DNA of 60,261 nucleotides. It comes from Alphaproteobacteria bacterium. Lineage in GTDB: Bacteria > Pseudomonadota > Alphaproteobacteria > Caulobacterales > Hyphomonadaceae. Below are positions 1-8,310 of the stretch, piece by piece; position 1 is the stretch's first letter; each line of letters begins with the position of its first letter. The translations under genes were made by a program, and so were the position numbers. The stretch spans positions 1-60,261 of the forward strand of contig JAHJYW010000040.1 of assembly GCA_018827375.1 (NCBI GenBank), read 5' to 3'. Below the pieces are notes generated by a model, which worked only from the letters and a program-made list of their open reading frames with translations, was not told where the DNA came from and searched no databases.

Positions 1-447
1 AAGCCGTCTTGCCCGCGGCGTTCATACCGCCTTACTATGGGGGTGTAGCAGCATGAACGCCGCTACATGGAAACCGCCGGACTAACAAAGGCGATGGACC
101 ACCTCAGTGGGGCAGACCATGGCTTTTCCCTCAAAGGTTCATGACCCTTCTCCTGCGACCATGCAATGCTGAATTCGACATCGGTACATGTTGAACGAGC
201 CTGGCGAGTGCAGTGACCGCTTTGCGACAAAATAGACACGAAGAGATCTATGAGACACCGCTTCCCGCGCGCAGCGAGTAAAAAAGAAGATGCATCCTGA
301 CCCCTCGCTATAATTGCTCACGAGCGATCGCCTCAATCGATACGCCTGCATTGTAGATGAACTTCCAGACAAGCCGCGCTATGCATTGCCCTTACTGTAG
401 CGCCCGCCTATTGGTATCATTATGATATGAAAAGGAGACTTGATAGC
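1..447. other. Non-coding or decayed leading region
   Basis: No credible gene is seen here; the open frames lack family patterns and sensible starts. The stretch contains a perfect 11-bp inverted repeat (GCGGCGTTCAT at 15-25 and ATGAACGCCGC at 53-63) with a 27-base loop. Just before the next gene there is a 13-bp palindrome, TATCATTATGATA, at 415-427. The hairpin could belong to a lost mobile element or an RNA, but nothing identifies it. Confidence 0.4.
415..427 (+). promoter_or_regulatory. Palindrome in the leader of the terminase-like gene
   Basis: TATCAT-T-ATGATA forms a perfect 6+6 bp palindrome ending five bases before the ribosome binding site AAGGAG (432-437) of the terminase-like gene. 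Its position suits an operator or part of a promoter. No regulator was identified for it. Confidence 0.3.
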
Positions 448-936
448 ATGCCGGCACCCAAAGGAAATGCATACTGGAGGCAACGCCATTCTCATGGCCG
501 CTTGCCGAAGTCCGAAACTACCGATGCGCTTTGGAATGCGTGTGCCGAATACTTCGACTGGGTCGAGGCTAACCCGTTTCATTCAGCAGAGACTGTGAAG
601 TTCCAAGGCGAAGCACGTATCGTCAAGGTGCCAAAACTGCGCGCCATGACGATCGAAGGGATGTGCTTGTTCATCGGCATCACACATCAGACCTGGACGC
701 AATATCGCGCTCGAGATGCAGGCTTTGCTGAAGTCACGTCCCAAGTGAACAGCATCATTCGAACGCAGAAGTTCGAAGGGGCTGCAGCCGACCTTTTCAA
801 CGCAAATATTATCGCGCGGGATCTTGGATTGGCAGACCGACAGAAGACAGAGACCCGCCTCGAAACAGGCGATTCATTCCACGATATTGTCGAGGGATTC
901 GCGGCGCAGAAGTTTAGCTTGGCGTCTAATTCTTGA
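448..936 (+). CDS. Orphan phage terminase small subunit, P22 gp3-like
   Basis: The 162-residue protein matches the pattern of the P22 gp3 DNA-packaging family over nearly its full length: MPAPKGNAYW near the N-terminus, 'ALWNACAEYFDWVEANP', 'RAMTIEGMCLFIGI', 'TWTQYRA', and the very conserved 'FEGAAADLFNANIIARDLGL' near residue 120. In phages this subunit recognises the packaging site and loads the large ATPase subunit. A frame opens upstream at 427, but AAGGAG at 432-437 lies ten bases before the ATG at 448, so 448 is preferred. No large terminase, portal or capsid gene follows, so it is probably a prophage remnant or a captured gene. The family is well supported; its present function is unknown. 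Confidence 0.82.
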   Translation: MPAPKGNAYWRQRHSHGRLPKSETTDALWNACAEYFDWVEANPFHSAETVKFQGEARIVKVPKLRAMTIEGMCLFIGITHQTWTQYRARDAGFAEVTSQVNSIIRTQKFEGAAADLFNANIIARDLGLADRQKTETRLETGDSFHDIVEGFAAQKFSLASNS

Positions 937-1224
937 GACGTATCTCCCTGCTGGAAGATAGACCGATCGCACAGAATAGTCTAAGAAGGCGTGACTTATC
1001 CAATTGATCGCCCGCTTATAATCCAATGTATTCATTGAAAAATACGGACTCAAACCCTTACGTATGATGCAGTTTATGGGCTCAATTGGTGGTATTTTGA
1101 AAAACCGAACAAAAATGTGTAATAAAATCAATTTACTAGTGGTTATATAGAGTCCTCTTCTGGGACTTATATAGCAGACGCACCAACTTCGCGCCTTCCC
1201 AGAGTCTCCCTGATTTGGGACTCT
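937..1224. other. AT-rich intergenic stretch with two hairpins
   Basis: No gene is seen. Two hairpins lie at the end: an imperfect one around 1145-1172 (TATATAGAGTCC against GGGACTTATATA) and a cleaner one at 1200-1225 (CAGAGTC / GACTCTG with a 12-base loop). The second sits immediately before the frameshifted gene remnant. They could be transcription termination structures or ends of an old mobile element. Confidence 0.35.
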
Positions 1225-1546
1225 GTGTCTATGATCCCAGCCTTGCAACCCAACGGAAAAATTAGGCTTCAGCGAACGAAGACGTTTGAGATAACGATCA
1301 ATGGTTTGCTGGCAAAGCGCGTTCATTTAATCCGCGACGGTGAGCGCCAGGATGACATTGCCGCGCTGGACCGCACGTTGCGCGTTCTGGGCTATGAAGG
1401 CGAGATTGCGTCTATCAGGCCCACTGAGAGCGTCAGGGTGTTTCGCAATGGCGCACTACGGCGCGCGTGTTTGGACGTGCTGGAAGCCGCTGAGGCCGCT
1501 CACCAGTCGGGAGATTGCGGAGCGGGTTTATGTGGGGAGACGCTGA
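1225..1546 (+). pseudogene. Frameshifted small gene with LLxKR / REIAERV motifs
   Basis: The first frame reads 'LLAKRVHLIRDGERQDDIAA' then 'LDRTLRVLGYEGEI' and 'RACLDVLEAAEA'. From about 1495 the pattern continues in the next frame as 'PLTSREIAERVYVGRR' to a stop at 1546. This matches the usual order of a small uncharacterised family common in alphaproteobacterial accessory regions: an N-terminal helical LLxKRxxL segment, an LDxTLRxLG segment and a C-terminal winged-helix-like REIAxRV segment. A one-base change near 1490-1500 therefore appears to break it. The true start is unclear. A sequencing error cannot be excluded. Confidence 0.5.
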
Positions 1547-1733
1547 CTATGTAGCGCGGGCTACTATGCGTATTAGCAAGTGCTTGAGGGCGGATAAGAG
1601 CAGCGGAGACGTGAGTGAGCAGGGGCGCGCGGGTGGAGCATTATTATGGCAGCTGTCTTTGGCGCCAAAACCATCACCCTCAAGTTGACTCTCAATACCC
1701 CCCTCATTACCGCTTTGTCAGCGGGAGGGACAC

Positions 1734-2735
1734 ATGCAGTCACCAAGAACGATAAAGAATGACGAGGATGGCTGGAGCCTACTCAAAGAATTACTATCAT
1801 ATCCAGACGACACGCCGGAAGAAGACCTCCCCGAAGTGCTCTTCGAAGGATGGCCAATCCTGAATATTCAATCCCAAAAGGGAGAGTCTCAAATTGATGC
1901 TCTCACGATGAGAGGGCTCATAAAATATCAAGAGGCAGTCTGGAGATCCTACTTAACCTTAGCAGAAGGCACGAGAAATCTTCAGCGGATAGGATCGGAA
2001 GACAAGTTGGAGCTTCTACTTCCGGTTCACGTCGGGCATGGTAGTTCAAAGTTCGATGTGGACTTGACCGAAGTCCTCAAAACTGTGGCTAAAAAATTGG
2101 CTAACAAGCTTACCGCGCGAGATATTTTGATTTTGGTGATCGGCACAGGATTCCTGTTTGCCGGACAAAGTGTTTGGAAAACGCACATTTCCGAAAATGC
2201 AAAAGTACGAATTGAAAAAGTGAAATCCGAAGACACAAAGCAAATGCTGGAGGCCTTCGTTAACTTATCACAGCAGGAGACCGAGCGTCTAAAAGTTCTC
2301 CAAGATGCGTTTCATCAAGTTCCCGAAACGAAGGTCAGCGAGTATGAGGCCAATTCCGCTCGGCAGGACTTGCTCCGAAGCCTTCCAGAAGACTATGGAC
2401 TGAATATAGAGGGCATCCAATTGTCCCCTGAGGTGCTACAAGAGATTATAAAGTCGGAACGAACACCTTATAACGAGGTCACTGTGAAACGCACATATTA
2501 CATTGAAAGAGCAAGTAGCGCTGACTCTGGTTTTCAGGTGCGCTTGGTTGATACTGAGACAGATGAAAGATTCTCCGCTCATTTCGGTGAGGCCCTTAGT
2601 AGTGTTGCCGAAAGGGCTGCTGTTCAGCAGGCATTTTTCAATAAGCAACCCATAGTATTGACCCTTGATGCTAGAAAGCGCGGCGATCTAATAATGTCTG
2701 CTGAAATCAAAAAGGCCGAACCAGTTAGACCGTAG
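1734..2735 (+). CDS. Unknown protein with one central membrane segment
   Basis: A 333-residue protein that I do not recognise. It begins at ATG 1734 behind GGGAGG (1719-1728 region). The N-terminal half (1-135) is acidic and probably cytosolic. A hydrophobic segment 'ARDILILVIGTGFLFAG' lies near residues 136-155, and a charged helical region follows at about 160-215. The C-terminal third is mixed alpha/beta. No catalytic motif stands out. The gene is visibly richer in A and T than the core genes of this window, which suggests horizontal transfer. It stands alone between gene remnants. Anti-phage or anti-plasmid roles are possible for such genes, but nothing in the sequence shows one. Confidence 0.6.
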   Translation: MQSPRTIKNDEDGWSLLKELLSYPDDTPEEDLPEVLFEGWPILNIQSQKGESQIDALTMRGLIKYQEAVWRSYLTLAEGTRNLQRIGSEDKLELLLPVHVGHGSSKFDVDLTEVLKTVAKKLANKLTARDILILVIGTGFLFAGQSVWKTHISENAKVRIEKVKSEDTKQMLEAFVNLSQQETERLKVLQDAFHQVPETKVSEYEANSARQDLLRSLPEDYGLNIEGIQLSPEVLQEIIKSERTPYNEVTVKRTYYIERASSADSGFQVRLVDTETDERFSAHFGEALSSVAERAAVQQAFFNKQPIVLTLDARKRGDLIMSAEIKKAEPVRP

Positions 2736-2760
2736 TCTAGCGCTGCCAGTACCCTGCAAA

Positions 2761-2905
2761 CTACCGGCTGACAGGTGCAGCCTTCGCATTCCTAGCCAGA
2801 CGCATCGTCAGATCGTCATTGCTTTCGCGGCGGTGATCTTCCAGCCAAGCCGCGTGGTTAGCATAATGGTGCGGGTATTTCGGGCTGACAAAGTGATGCT
2901 GGTGA
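2761..2905 (-). pseudogene. 3' remnant of an IS1595-type transposase
   Basis: Read on the minus strand, the segment encodes a tail with 'HHFVSPKYPHHYANHAAWL' then 'EDHRRESNDDL', ending at a stop at 2761-2763. The 'SPKYLxRYxxExAWREDxRRxSN' pattern is typical of the C-terminus of one IS1595-type transposase group. All upstream coding sequence is missing because an IS3-type left end begins at 2903. It is distinct from the complete IS1595 transposase at 15386-16366, whose C-terminus differs. Confidence 0.45.
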
Positions 2906-3040
2906 CCTGCCGCTGAGATTTTCCTTCAGATTGAGTTAGAGTCCGGCCCTCAGGAAGGACGGACAGATGAAACGATCCCGTTTCAATGAAGACCGGATCA
3001 TCGCGGTGTTGAAGGAGATGGAAGCTGGCGCGCTTAATGG
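2903..3040 (+). mobile_element. Left-end fragment of an IS3-family element
   Basis: The fragment starts with TGACCTGCCGCTGAG, resembling IS3-family (IS407-group) terminal sequences. After the RBS-like CAGGAAGGAC comes the start of an OrfA transposase at 2967: 'MKRSRFNEDRIIAVLKEMEA'. The family normally continues for about 85-90 residues, but homology stops after about 23 codons near 3040. Only the element's left end and start of orfA remain. It joins directly to the broken IS1595-type tail on its left. Confidence 0.6.
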
Positions 3041-3070
3041 GCGGCGCTCGGTGCAGCTACACACGCATCT

Positions 3071-3298
3071 TTATTTCTTTGACGGCGGGCTATCCGGCAT
3101 CACTAGGTCAACATGCGATACGCCAATCGCCTGAGCGAGTTCATATAAGGTGACCACGGTCGGATTGCGTTTTCCCTGCTCAAGACCGCTCAAATATTGC
3201 TGACTGAATCCTGAGCGCGCTTCGACCTCCTCCTGAGTGAGGCGCTTTTCGCGACGAAGACGCGCAAAGTTACGGCCCACCAGCCTTCGCATATCCAT
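3071..3298 (-). CDS. Small XRE-family HTH repressor
   Basis: This 75-residue protein is almost entirely one Cro/C1-type helix-turn-helix domain. Helix pairs are 'LVGRNFARLRREKRLTQEEV', 'ARSGFSQQYLSGLEQGKRNP' (recognition region), and 'TVVTLYELAQAIGVSHVDLV'. Such proteins typically repress themselves and a divergent gene. Here the divergent gene starts at 3397, and two direct repeats at 3319-3346 lie in the shared promoter region, so the pair looks like a self-regulated module of mobile origin. A second in-frame ATG two codons in (3292) is an alternative start. Confidence 0.85.
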   Translation of the reverse strand: MDMRRLVGRNFARLRREKRLTQEEVEARSGFSQQYLSGLEQGKRNPTVVTLYELAQAIGVSHVDLVMPDSPPSKK

Positions 3299-3318
3299 GC
3301 TGGAAGAATAGCCATTTA

Positions 3319-3346
3319 CATACTTTAGTGTTATGTACTATAGTGT
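3319..3346. promoter_or_regulatory. Direct-repeat operator between the XRE gene and its divergent neighbour
   Basis: Two copies of a 13-base unit, CATACTTTAGTGT (3319-3331) and TGTACTATAGTGT (3334-3346), repeat with a 15-base period. They share TACTWTAGTGT. They lie about 20 bases upstream of the XRE start and about 50 bases upstream of the 3397 gene. The spacing and A/T richness suggest binding sites for the XRE protein overlapping the promoters. Confidence 0.5.
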
Positions 3347-3396
3347 GTAATCGGGTGGCGCGGCGCTCCTGCCGGCCCTTGGCCAGGAGGCAGAGC

Positions 3397-3852
3397 ATGT
3401 CAAGCACGTCATCGCGCCAGATAATCGAGCGCCACGCTTCCGGGCAATTGCCTAGCTTAGAAAAGACCGAACCCGATAAGGCAGTTTCAACCTGTTCAGA
3501 GTGGCTTGCGCGACATGATGAACAGGAGGTGCTTGCGAAGCACTGGCAAAGACTTGAGTCTTACTTAATCCGTGAGCACCACTGGTTTCAACTGAGCAGG
3601 CGGGAGCGCGCAGCTCTTCCAGAGGCTACTCAATTGGATGCTATCAGTAATCGTCTTGATAAGCTCTACAAGCTGAATCAAAGGCTGCTCAATACGCTCC
3701 CTGAGGTAGCAGCATCCTCACCGCACGGACTAGCTTGCAAGCTATCGGTCGCCTTGGCGCTCGTTCACCCAGAGGAGAACAAAGAAGCGCACAGACTCAT
3801 TCAGAGCGTTCTCCTGGATGTTAAGGCAAATACCCCGAGCGTCAGCGAGTGA
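3397..3852 (+). CDS. Hypothetical helical protein divergent from the XRE regulator
   Basis: A 151-residue soluble, mostly helical protein without a recognised family. An open frame extends upstream to 3328, but the ATG at 3397 has a strong AGGAGG at 3385-3390 and is taken as the start. Features include a charged middle ('REHHWFQLSRRERAAL') and a heptad-like stretch 'ISNRLDKLYKLNQRLLNTL'. It is probably controlled by the XRE protein through the repeats at 3319-3346. Its stop overlaps a possible GTG start of a short downstream frame. Confidence 0.6.
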   Translation: MSSTSSRQIIERHASGQLPSLEKTEPDKAVSTCSEWLARHDEQEVLAKHWQRLESYLIREHHWFQLSRRERAALPEATQLDAISNRLDKLYKLNQRLLNTLPEVAASSPHGLACKLSVALALVHPEENKEAHRLIQSVLLDVKANTPSVSE

Positions 3853-4040
3853 GCGGGCGCTTCGAAATTGACATGAGCGCCTCATGCCACATCGAACACA
3901 AAGCTAGTGCCACTCACGCGTGCTGGATGTTTTTGAGGGAGTGGAGGCGCGAGGCGCAGGACGTCACGGGCTTTGGCGACATCGAGATCGCCAGGCGTTT
4001 CGCAAGCGCCCAAGAGCTTGTCCTGCTCGACGCGCGCTAG
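3849..4040 (+). CDS. Possible small hypothetical protein
   Basis: A 63-residue frame whose GTG overlaps the previous stop (GTGA at 3849-3852), an arrangement typical of translational coupling. An alternative ATG lies eight codons in. The sequence is rich in His, Cys, Arg and Trp and shows no known motif. It is retained only for the coupled position and could be a chance frame. Confidence 0.3.
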   Translation: MSGRFEIDMSASCHIEHKASATHACWMFLREWRREAQDVTGFGDIEIARRFASAQELVLLDAR

Positions 4041-4804
4041 CCAGATCAGATATGCGGCGGACCGCGCTCGCAGGGAAGCCAGGGAGAAAACCATCCTGGG
4101 GCAGATCAACGACGTCTGTCATGCTGACAGGGGGCCGGCTTCCGCGGCGGCGGCCGCATCGAACTCCCGCCCGGCGCCCAGCAGCAATACCGCACTGAAC
4201 AAAGCCAAGTTTGAATCGCGAATGAGCTACCTTCAGGGCAACTCCAGCCAGTATCTTTGCGGCAGTTCAAGTTTCTGCGACTAAGGTGTGGTCTCTGCCT
4301 CTTTGCCAGGATCATGCAGGGTAGCGCTCCTCAGCCTTTCAGGAGATCGAATCCGGCACCTCAAAAACCGATTGTTTGCTGAACGAGGCCTCCGGCAAAC
4401 CTGCCCCAACGGAAAATGTGAGCCGCGCCGGGTTTTCAGGCGTCTATTTTTATAGCTCACAAGATGTCAGTTTACGCTGAACAAATAAATGTAGCACACC
4501 AACCAGAGACGCGCCTTAGTTTGCAATGTCTCCCTCTATACCCGAAGCTGAAGTCGGAGTTTTATCCCTGAGGCGGACGTTGATGAGAAAGTCGTCAGAA
4601 ACATGCCAGATTGCATTATCAGCAACGATGAGGTCGCTGAATTTCCGCCGGAAACGCCTTCGCTAATGGCTCACAATCCAAGACGTGGTCGAGACTTTCC
4701 TGTGCGGTGGGATGATAAGTTGGGCCACGACGGAGTTATCGCTGGACTGGAAACCCTCTGTGGTTTTCCATTTCACAAGCCGTGAAGAAAGACGAGTTCG
4801 GATT
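4041..4804. other. 764-base stretch without a supported gene
   Basis: Short frames on both strands have no family resemblance or ribosome binding sites. The middle (about 4430-4510) is AT-rich. It is probably the decayed edge of the accessory region plus the promoter of the AraC regulator that starts at 4805. No clear inverted repeat or promoter pair was identified. Confidence 0.4.
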
Positions 4805-5827
4805 ATGAAAGACATGGGCGCAGCCTCATCGATACCAGTCGTCAGTGCGGCTGCCACGGGCGATATCGCGGCCTTCATTCGTAAATGCGGATTGGAGGCT
4901 GAACCGGTCTTCCTCGATGCAGGCATCGATGTCAGGGTTTCGAGCGATCCTTATCAAATGATTGAACTCGCGAAGTTCACACGTCTTCTGAAGGTCGCTG
5001 AAGAGGCAACGCGATGCGCGACAATCGGTTTGAATGTGGGGGGGCGCCAGGATCCGGCCCGCTGGGGGGCCTTCGGCTATCTCGTGCTCAATTCCCCGAC
5101 GATTGGCGACGCGCTCAGAAATGTCGTCTCTCACGCCACCATCTGGCAGACTGGGACGCATTTCGCCTTCCGACAGACGAAAGACGATATAGGTGTTGAA
5201 TATGCGATCACCCATCCAGCCGTTGAGCACAGGGCGCAAGACGCCGAGTTTTCAATTGCCTATGTGAAAAACATCGTAGACCGGCTGAACGAGCGTCCGG
5301 TAACGCCGTCTGATGTCTTATTCGAGCATGATCCCATTGCAGGGATGGACGCGTACGAGCATGCCTTGGGTGTACGGCCTCTCTTCAATCAGCCGACCAA
5401 TGCGATTTTCTATCCCCGCATCTTTGAGAATAAGCGGATCGCGTTCGCGGATCTGCACCTCTTCCCGGTTATCAAGCGCCATCTACGGGACATGGCGTCC
5501 GCCGTGCCCAAAAGCGAAAGCCTTGAGGGCGATATCGTCTACCATATCCGCCAGTTTCTTCCGCGGGGTAAGGCGACCCTCGAGAATATCGCTGGCGTCA
5601 TGGGGCTCCAGACGCGCACGATGCAGCGCAGACTCAAGCAAAAAGACGTCAGTTTTACCGACCTTCTGGAGCGGGTCCGGCACGAAACCGCCACCCATCA
5701 TCTTACCGAAACGTCCATGTCGATCAGCGAGATTGCCTACCTGCTGGGCTATTGCGACACGAGTGCCTTCATTAAAGCCTTCAGGAAGCAGACAGGCACA
5801 ACACCGTCACGGTTTCGCGATACGTAA
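4805..5827 (+). CDS. AraC-family transcriptional regulator
   Basis: A 340-residue regulator. Residues about 20-210 resemble the arabinose-binding-like sensor domain of the OruR/ArgR-type AraC group ('LLKVAEEATRCATIGLNVG', 'WGAFGYLVLNSPTIGDAL'). The C-terminal 100 residues hold the two helix-turn-helix motifs: 'TLENIAGVMGLQTRTMQRRL' and the signature region 'SISEIAYLLGYCDTSAFIKA' with the terminal 'TGTTPSRFR'. The frame opens at 4685, but residue 41 (4805) matches where the family begins. It converges on the TonB receptor gene and probably senses a small molecule handled by the receptor-aminotransferase-kinase genes. Confidence 0.85.
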   Translation: MKDMGAASSIPVVSAAATGDIAAFIRKCGLEAEPVFLDAGIDVRVSSDPYQMIELAKFTRLLKVAEEATRCATIGLNVGGRQDPARWGAFGYLVLNSPTIGDALRNVVSHATIWQTGTHFAFRQTKDDIGVEYAITHPAVEHRAQDAEFSIAYVKNIVDRLNERPVTPSDVLFEHDPIAGMDAYEHALGVRPLFNQPTNAIFYPRIFENKRIAFADLHLFPVIKRHLRDMASAVPKSESLEGDIVYHIRQFLPRGKATLENIAGVMGLQTRTMQRRLKQKDVSFTDLLERVRHETATHHLTETSMSISEIAYLLGYCDTSAFIKAFRKQTGTTPSRFRDT

Positions 5828-5856
5828 CGGGATAACTGTGCCGGAGACGCGGACCC

Positions 5857-8148
5857 TCAGTAACGTACGCCCAGCTCTACCCCGATCTGACTGGGAGCTC
5901 CAAGCATCAGCTGGTTCGCGCCGATCGTGTCGACCAGATCGAAACCGTGCGAGTAATACTCCTTGCCGCCAATGTTCTTCGCGAACAGGGCTGCATGCCA
6001 GCGTCCCGAGTCGCTTTCCACCCCGACCTGAGCGTTCCAAAGCCAATACGCATCCTGGGACAGCGGCTCGGTATTGTCGGAAGTGAAGTAGACCTGGTCC
6101 TGGAAACTGAAATCAACCTGTGCAGAGTAAAGGAGAGACCCAAAGAGAGGTCGCTCATACCGGGCCATGCCATTGGCGCTCCATTCAGGCGCCTGGACCA
6201 GTGCGTTTCCTGAGAAATCGACCCCGCTGTCGGTCTGATAGTCCTTGAGCTCTGTTTCGAGATAGGCAAGTCCCAGGGATAGGTGCAGCCCTTCAGCTGG
6301 CAGCGCGGTCAACTCGATCTCGGCCCCCTGCGTCACGGCATTGGCCGCATTGTCCAGCACCTGGAACGCGACCGGACCGCCGCCCGACACGACGGTAAAT
6401 ATCTGCATGTCGCTGTAATCATTGTAGAAGACAGCTGCGTTGAGGCGCGCCCGGCCGTCGGCGAGGTCTGTTTTCACACCCACCTCATAAGCGGTCACCG
6501 TTTCCGGATCATAAGGCTTCTGCTCACTAACGTCGAACAGGAAGCCGCCATTATAGCCGCCGCCCTTGAAGCCATTGGCGACGCTGGCATAGAGCAGGCC
6601 GCCCTCATAGGGCAGATAGTCGAGCCCGAGCTTCCAGGATATTTCTTCATCACTCTGATCGTCACTAAAGTCGAAGAGAGGAATGGAACCCAGTGCTACT
6701 TCGTCGAGGCTCGCTTCCTGCGTGAAGTCCCTGTCTTCCTTGGTGTAACGCAGGCCGAGTGTGCCCCGCCACTTTGCGGTGAACGCATAATCGGCTTGGC
6801 CGAAGAGGGCGTAGACCTTTGTTTCCAGACCATTCACCGTGCGGTAGTCGAGCGCCGGCACGCCAATCGCGACGCCGGCCGGGTCGAACCCGTCTGGATA
6901 GGCTTGCGGGTCGACTGATTCAATCAGTGGCCGGAATGCCTTGTAGAGATCCAGGCGTTGGTCCTGGTCGAGCGTTGAATTGGAATAGAATCCGCCCAGC
7001 AGCCAGTTCAACCGGTCCTGGCTTCCCGCGATCTGGATCTCCTCACTCATGTCCTCAGACTCCACGCCATACTGGACCGTCAGGATATTCGCCGGCGAAG
7101 AGTCACTGTCCTCGAGAAAGACCTTGTCCAGCGACTGATAGCCCGTGATCGATGTGATGCTGAAACCGTCGAACTCCCAGAGCAGTTTGGCCTGGGCGGC
7201 GTAGCTGTCGGCCCCGAGGCGCGCCGGTGTGTCCTGGTCGACAGCGTAGAAGCCGTCAGGGTTCTGGAAGCCGAGTACATTTACACAATCATTGGCAATG
7301 ATGGCCGGTGTGTCACATGGGGTCGCCGCATCGAGCGGGCTGAGCGCGCCCTGGCTGCGGTAGCGTGGCCCCGGCTGATCAACAACAGACCCATAGATAC
7401 CGAACTCGCCCGAAAGGCTGGCAGAGAAGTCGACGTCGAGCAGGCCGCGAAAGGACAGATTATCCGTTCCGCCGGCATCCGACCCGTCAAACCGATTTGT
7501 GATGTACCCGTCGGAGTCATTCTTCTCGAACGCAACCCTGCCGCGCACTACGCTCGAAACCGGACCGGAGAGGAAACCTGTTACTTTCGTGGTGCCGAAT
7601 TCGGCATACTGCCCCGTCAGGCCGGCTTCGAGCGCGTCGGTTGGCCGGGCGGTCACGAACTTTATCGCGCCGCCCGTTGTGTTGCGGCCATAGAGCGTGC
7701 CCTGCGGTCCCTTGAGCACCTCGACGCGCGCAAGGTCAAAGATCTGCATCACCTGCGCCCCGGGCGAGGAGATGAACAGGTCGTCGACATAGACGCCGAC
7801 GGGGCCGAGATTGTTCGTCGCAAAGTCGTTCAGACCGATTCCCCGCAGGAAAATGGCTGGCTGGTTCCCCGCGCCGGTCGGCAGGCCGATATTCAGCCCC
7901 GGGACGAGACGGGCAAGGTCATTTGAGTCAGACAGGTTCGCATCATTCAGCTGCTCGCCGGTATAAGCTGTCACCGATATCCCGACATCCTGCAGCGATT
8001 GCTCCCGCTTCTGCGCAGTGATGGTGACCGTGCTGAGCCGGTTGGTCGCCTCTTCTTCCACGGGTGTTTCGGGCTCGGCTGCCTGCGCGAGGACGGAGGG
8101 TGCCAGGGCGAGGACCGCAGCACTCAGCAATAGAACAAACCTGTACAT
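5857..8148 (-). CDS. TonB-dependent outer-membrane receptor
   Basis: A 763-residue receptor for active uptake across the outer membrane. The ATG at 8148 is followed by a signal peptide ('MYRFVLLLSAAVLALAPSVL'). A short TonB-box-like segment 'STVTITAQKREQSLQDVGIS' precedes the plug domain, which contains 'IFLRGIGLNDFATNNLGPVG' and the signature 'VEVLKGPQGTLYGRNTTGGA'. The rest is a beta barrel ending in the aromatic terminal strand 'QIGVELGVRY'. The 776-residue frame reaches 8187, but the signal peptide sets the start. It lies downstream of the aminotransferase on the same strand with a 162-base gap and may import that pathway's substrate. Confidence 0.9.
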   Translation of the reverse strand: MYRFVLLLSAAVLALAPSVLAQAAEPETPVEEEATNRLSTVTITAQKREQSLQDVGISVTAYTGEQLNDANLSDSNDLARLVPGLNIGLPTGAGNQPAIFLRGIGLNDFATNNLGPVGVYVDDLFISSPGAQVMQIFDLARVEVLKGPQGTLYGRNTTGGAIKFVTARPTDALEAGLTGQYAEFGTTKVTGFLSGPVSSVVRGRVAFEKNDSDGYITNRFDGSDAGGTDNLSFRGLLDVDFSASLSGEFGIYGSVVDQPGPRYRSQGALSPLDAATPCDTPAIIANDCVNVLGFQNPDGFYAVDQDTPARLGADSYAAQAKLLWEFDGFSITSITGYQSLDKVFLEDSDSSPANILTVQYGVESEDMSEEIQIAGSQDRLNWLLGGFYSNSTLDQDQRLDLYKAFRPLIESVDPQAYPDGFDPAGVAIGVPALDYRTVNGLETKVYALFGQADYAFTAKWRGTLGLRYTKEDRDFTQEASLDEVALGSIPLFDFSDDQSDEEISWKLGLDYLPYEGGLLYASVANGFKGGGYNGGFLFDVSEQKPYDPETVTAYEVGVKTDLADGRARLNAAVFYNDYSDMQIFTVVSGGGPVAFQVLDNAANAVTQGAEIELTALPAEGLHLSLGLAYLETELKDYQTDSGVDFSGNALVQAPEWSANGMARYERPLFGSLLYSAQVDFSFQDQVYFTSDNTEPLSQDAYWLWNAQVGVESDSGRWHAALFAKNIGGKEYYSHGFDLVDTIGANQLMLGAPSQIGVELGVRY

Positions 8149-8310
8149 ATCAATGACCCCTTGTTTTGGTTGCTGCGCCCAACCCAATTTGAACGGGCGC
8201 CATGAAGAGAGGCTACGATCGGCTCGTCTTGGGGATTAGGACTCTTGCGACAACGGATCGTCCCAATGCGTCAGACGGACGAAGTTTGACCTCGATTTTT
8301 CATATGCCTT

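Noticed and set aside
427..447. Earlier start for the terminase-like gene
   Set aside because: The ribosome binding site lies inside this stretch and the family begins at the ATG at 448.
1340..1546. Separate 68-codon gene
   Set aside because: Only its last 20 residues fit the family that begins in the 1225 frame; it is better read as the shifted end of that gene.
3973..4284. Open frame of 103 codons
   Set aside because: Low-complexity Ala/Ser/Arg content, no ribosome binding site and no family pattern.
5313..6086. Open frame of 257 codons on the plus strand
   Set aside because: It is a shadow of the AraC gene and then antisense to the TonB receptor; its translation is Arg/Ser/Pro-rich without family features.
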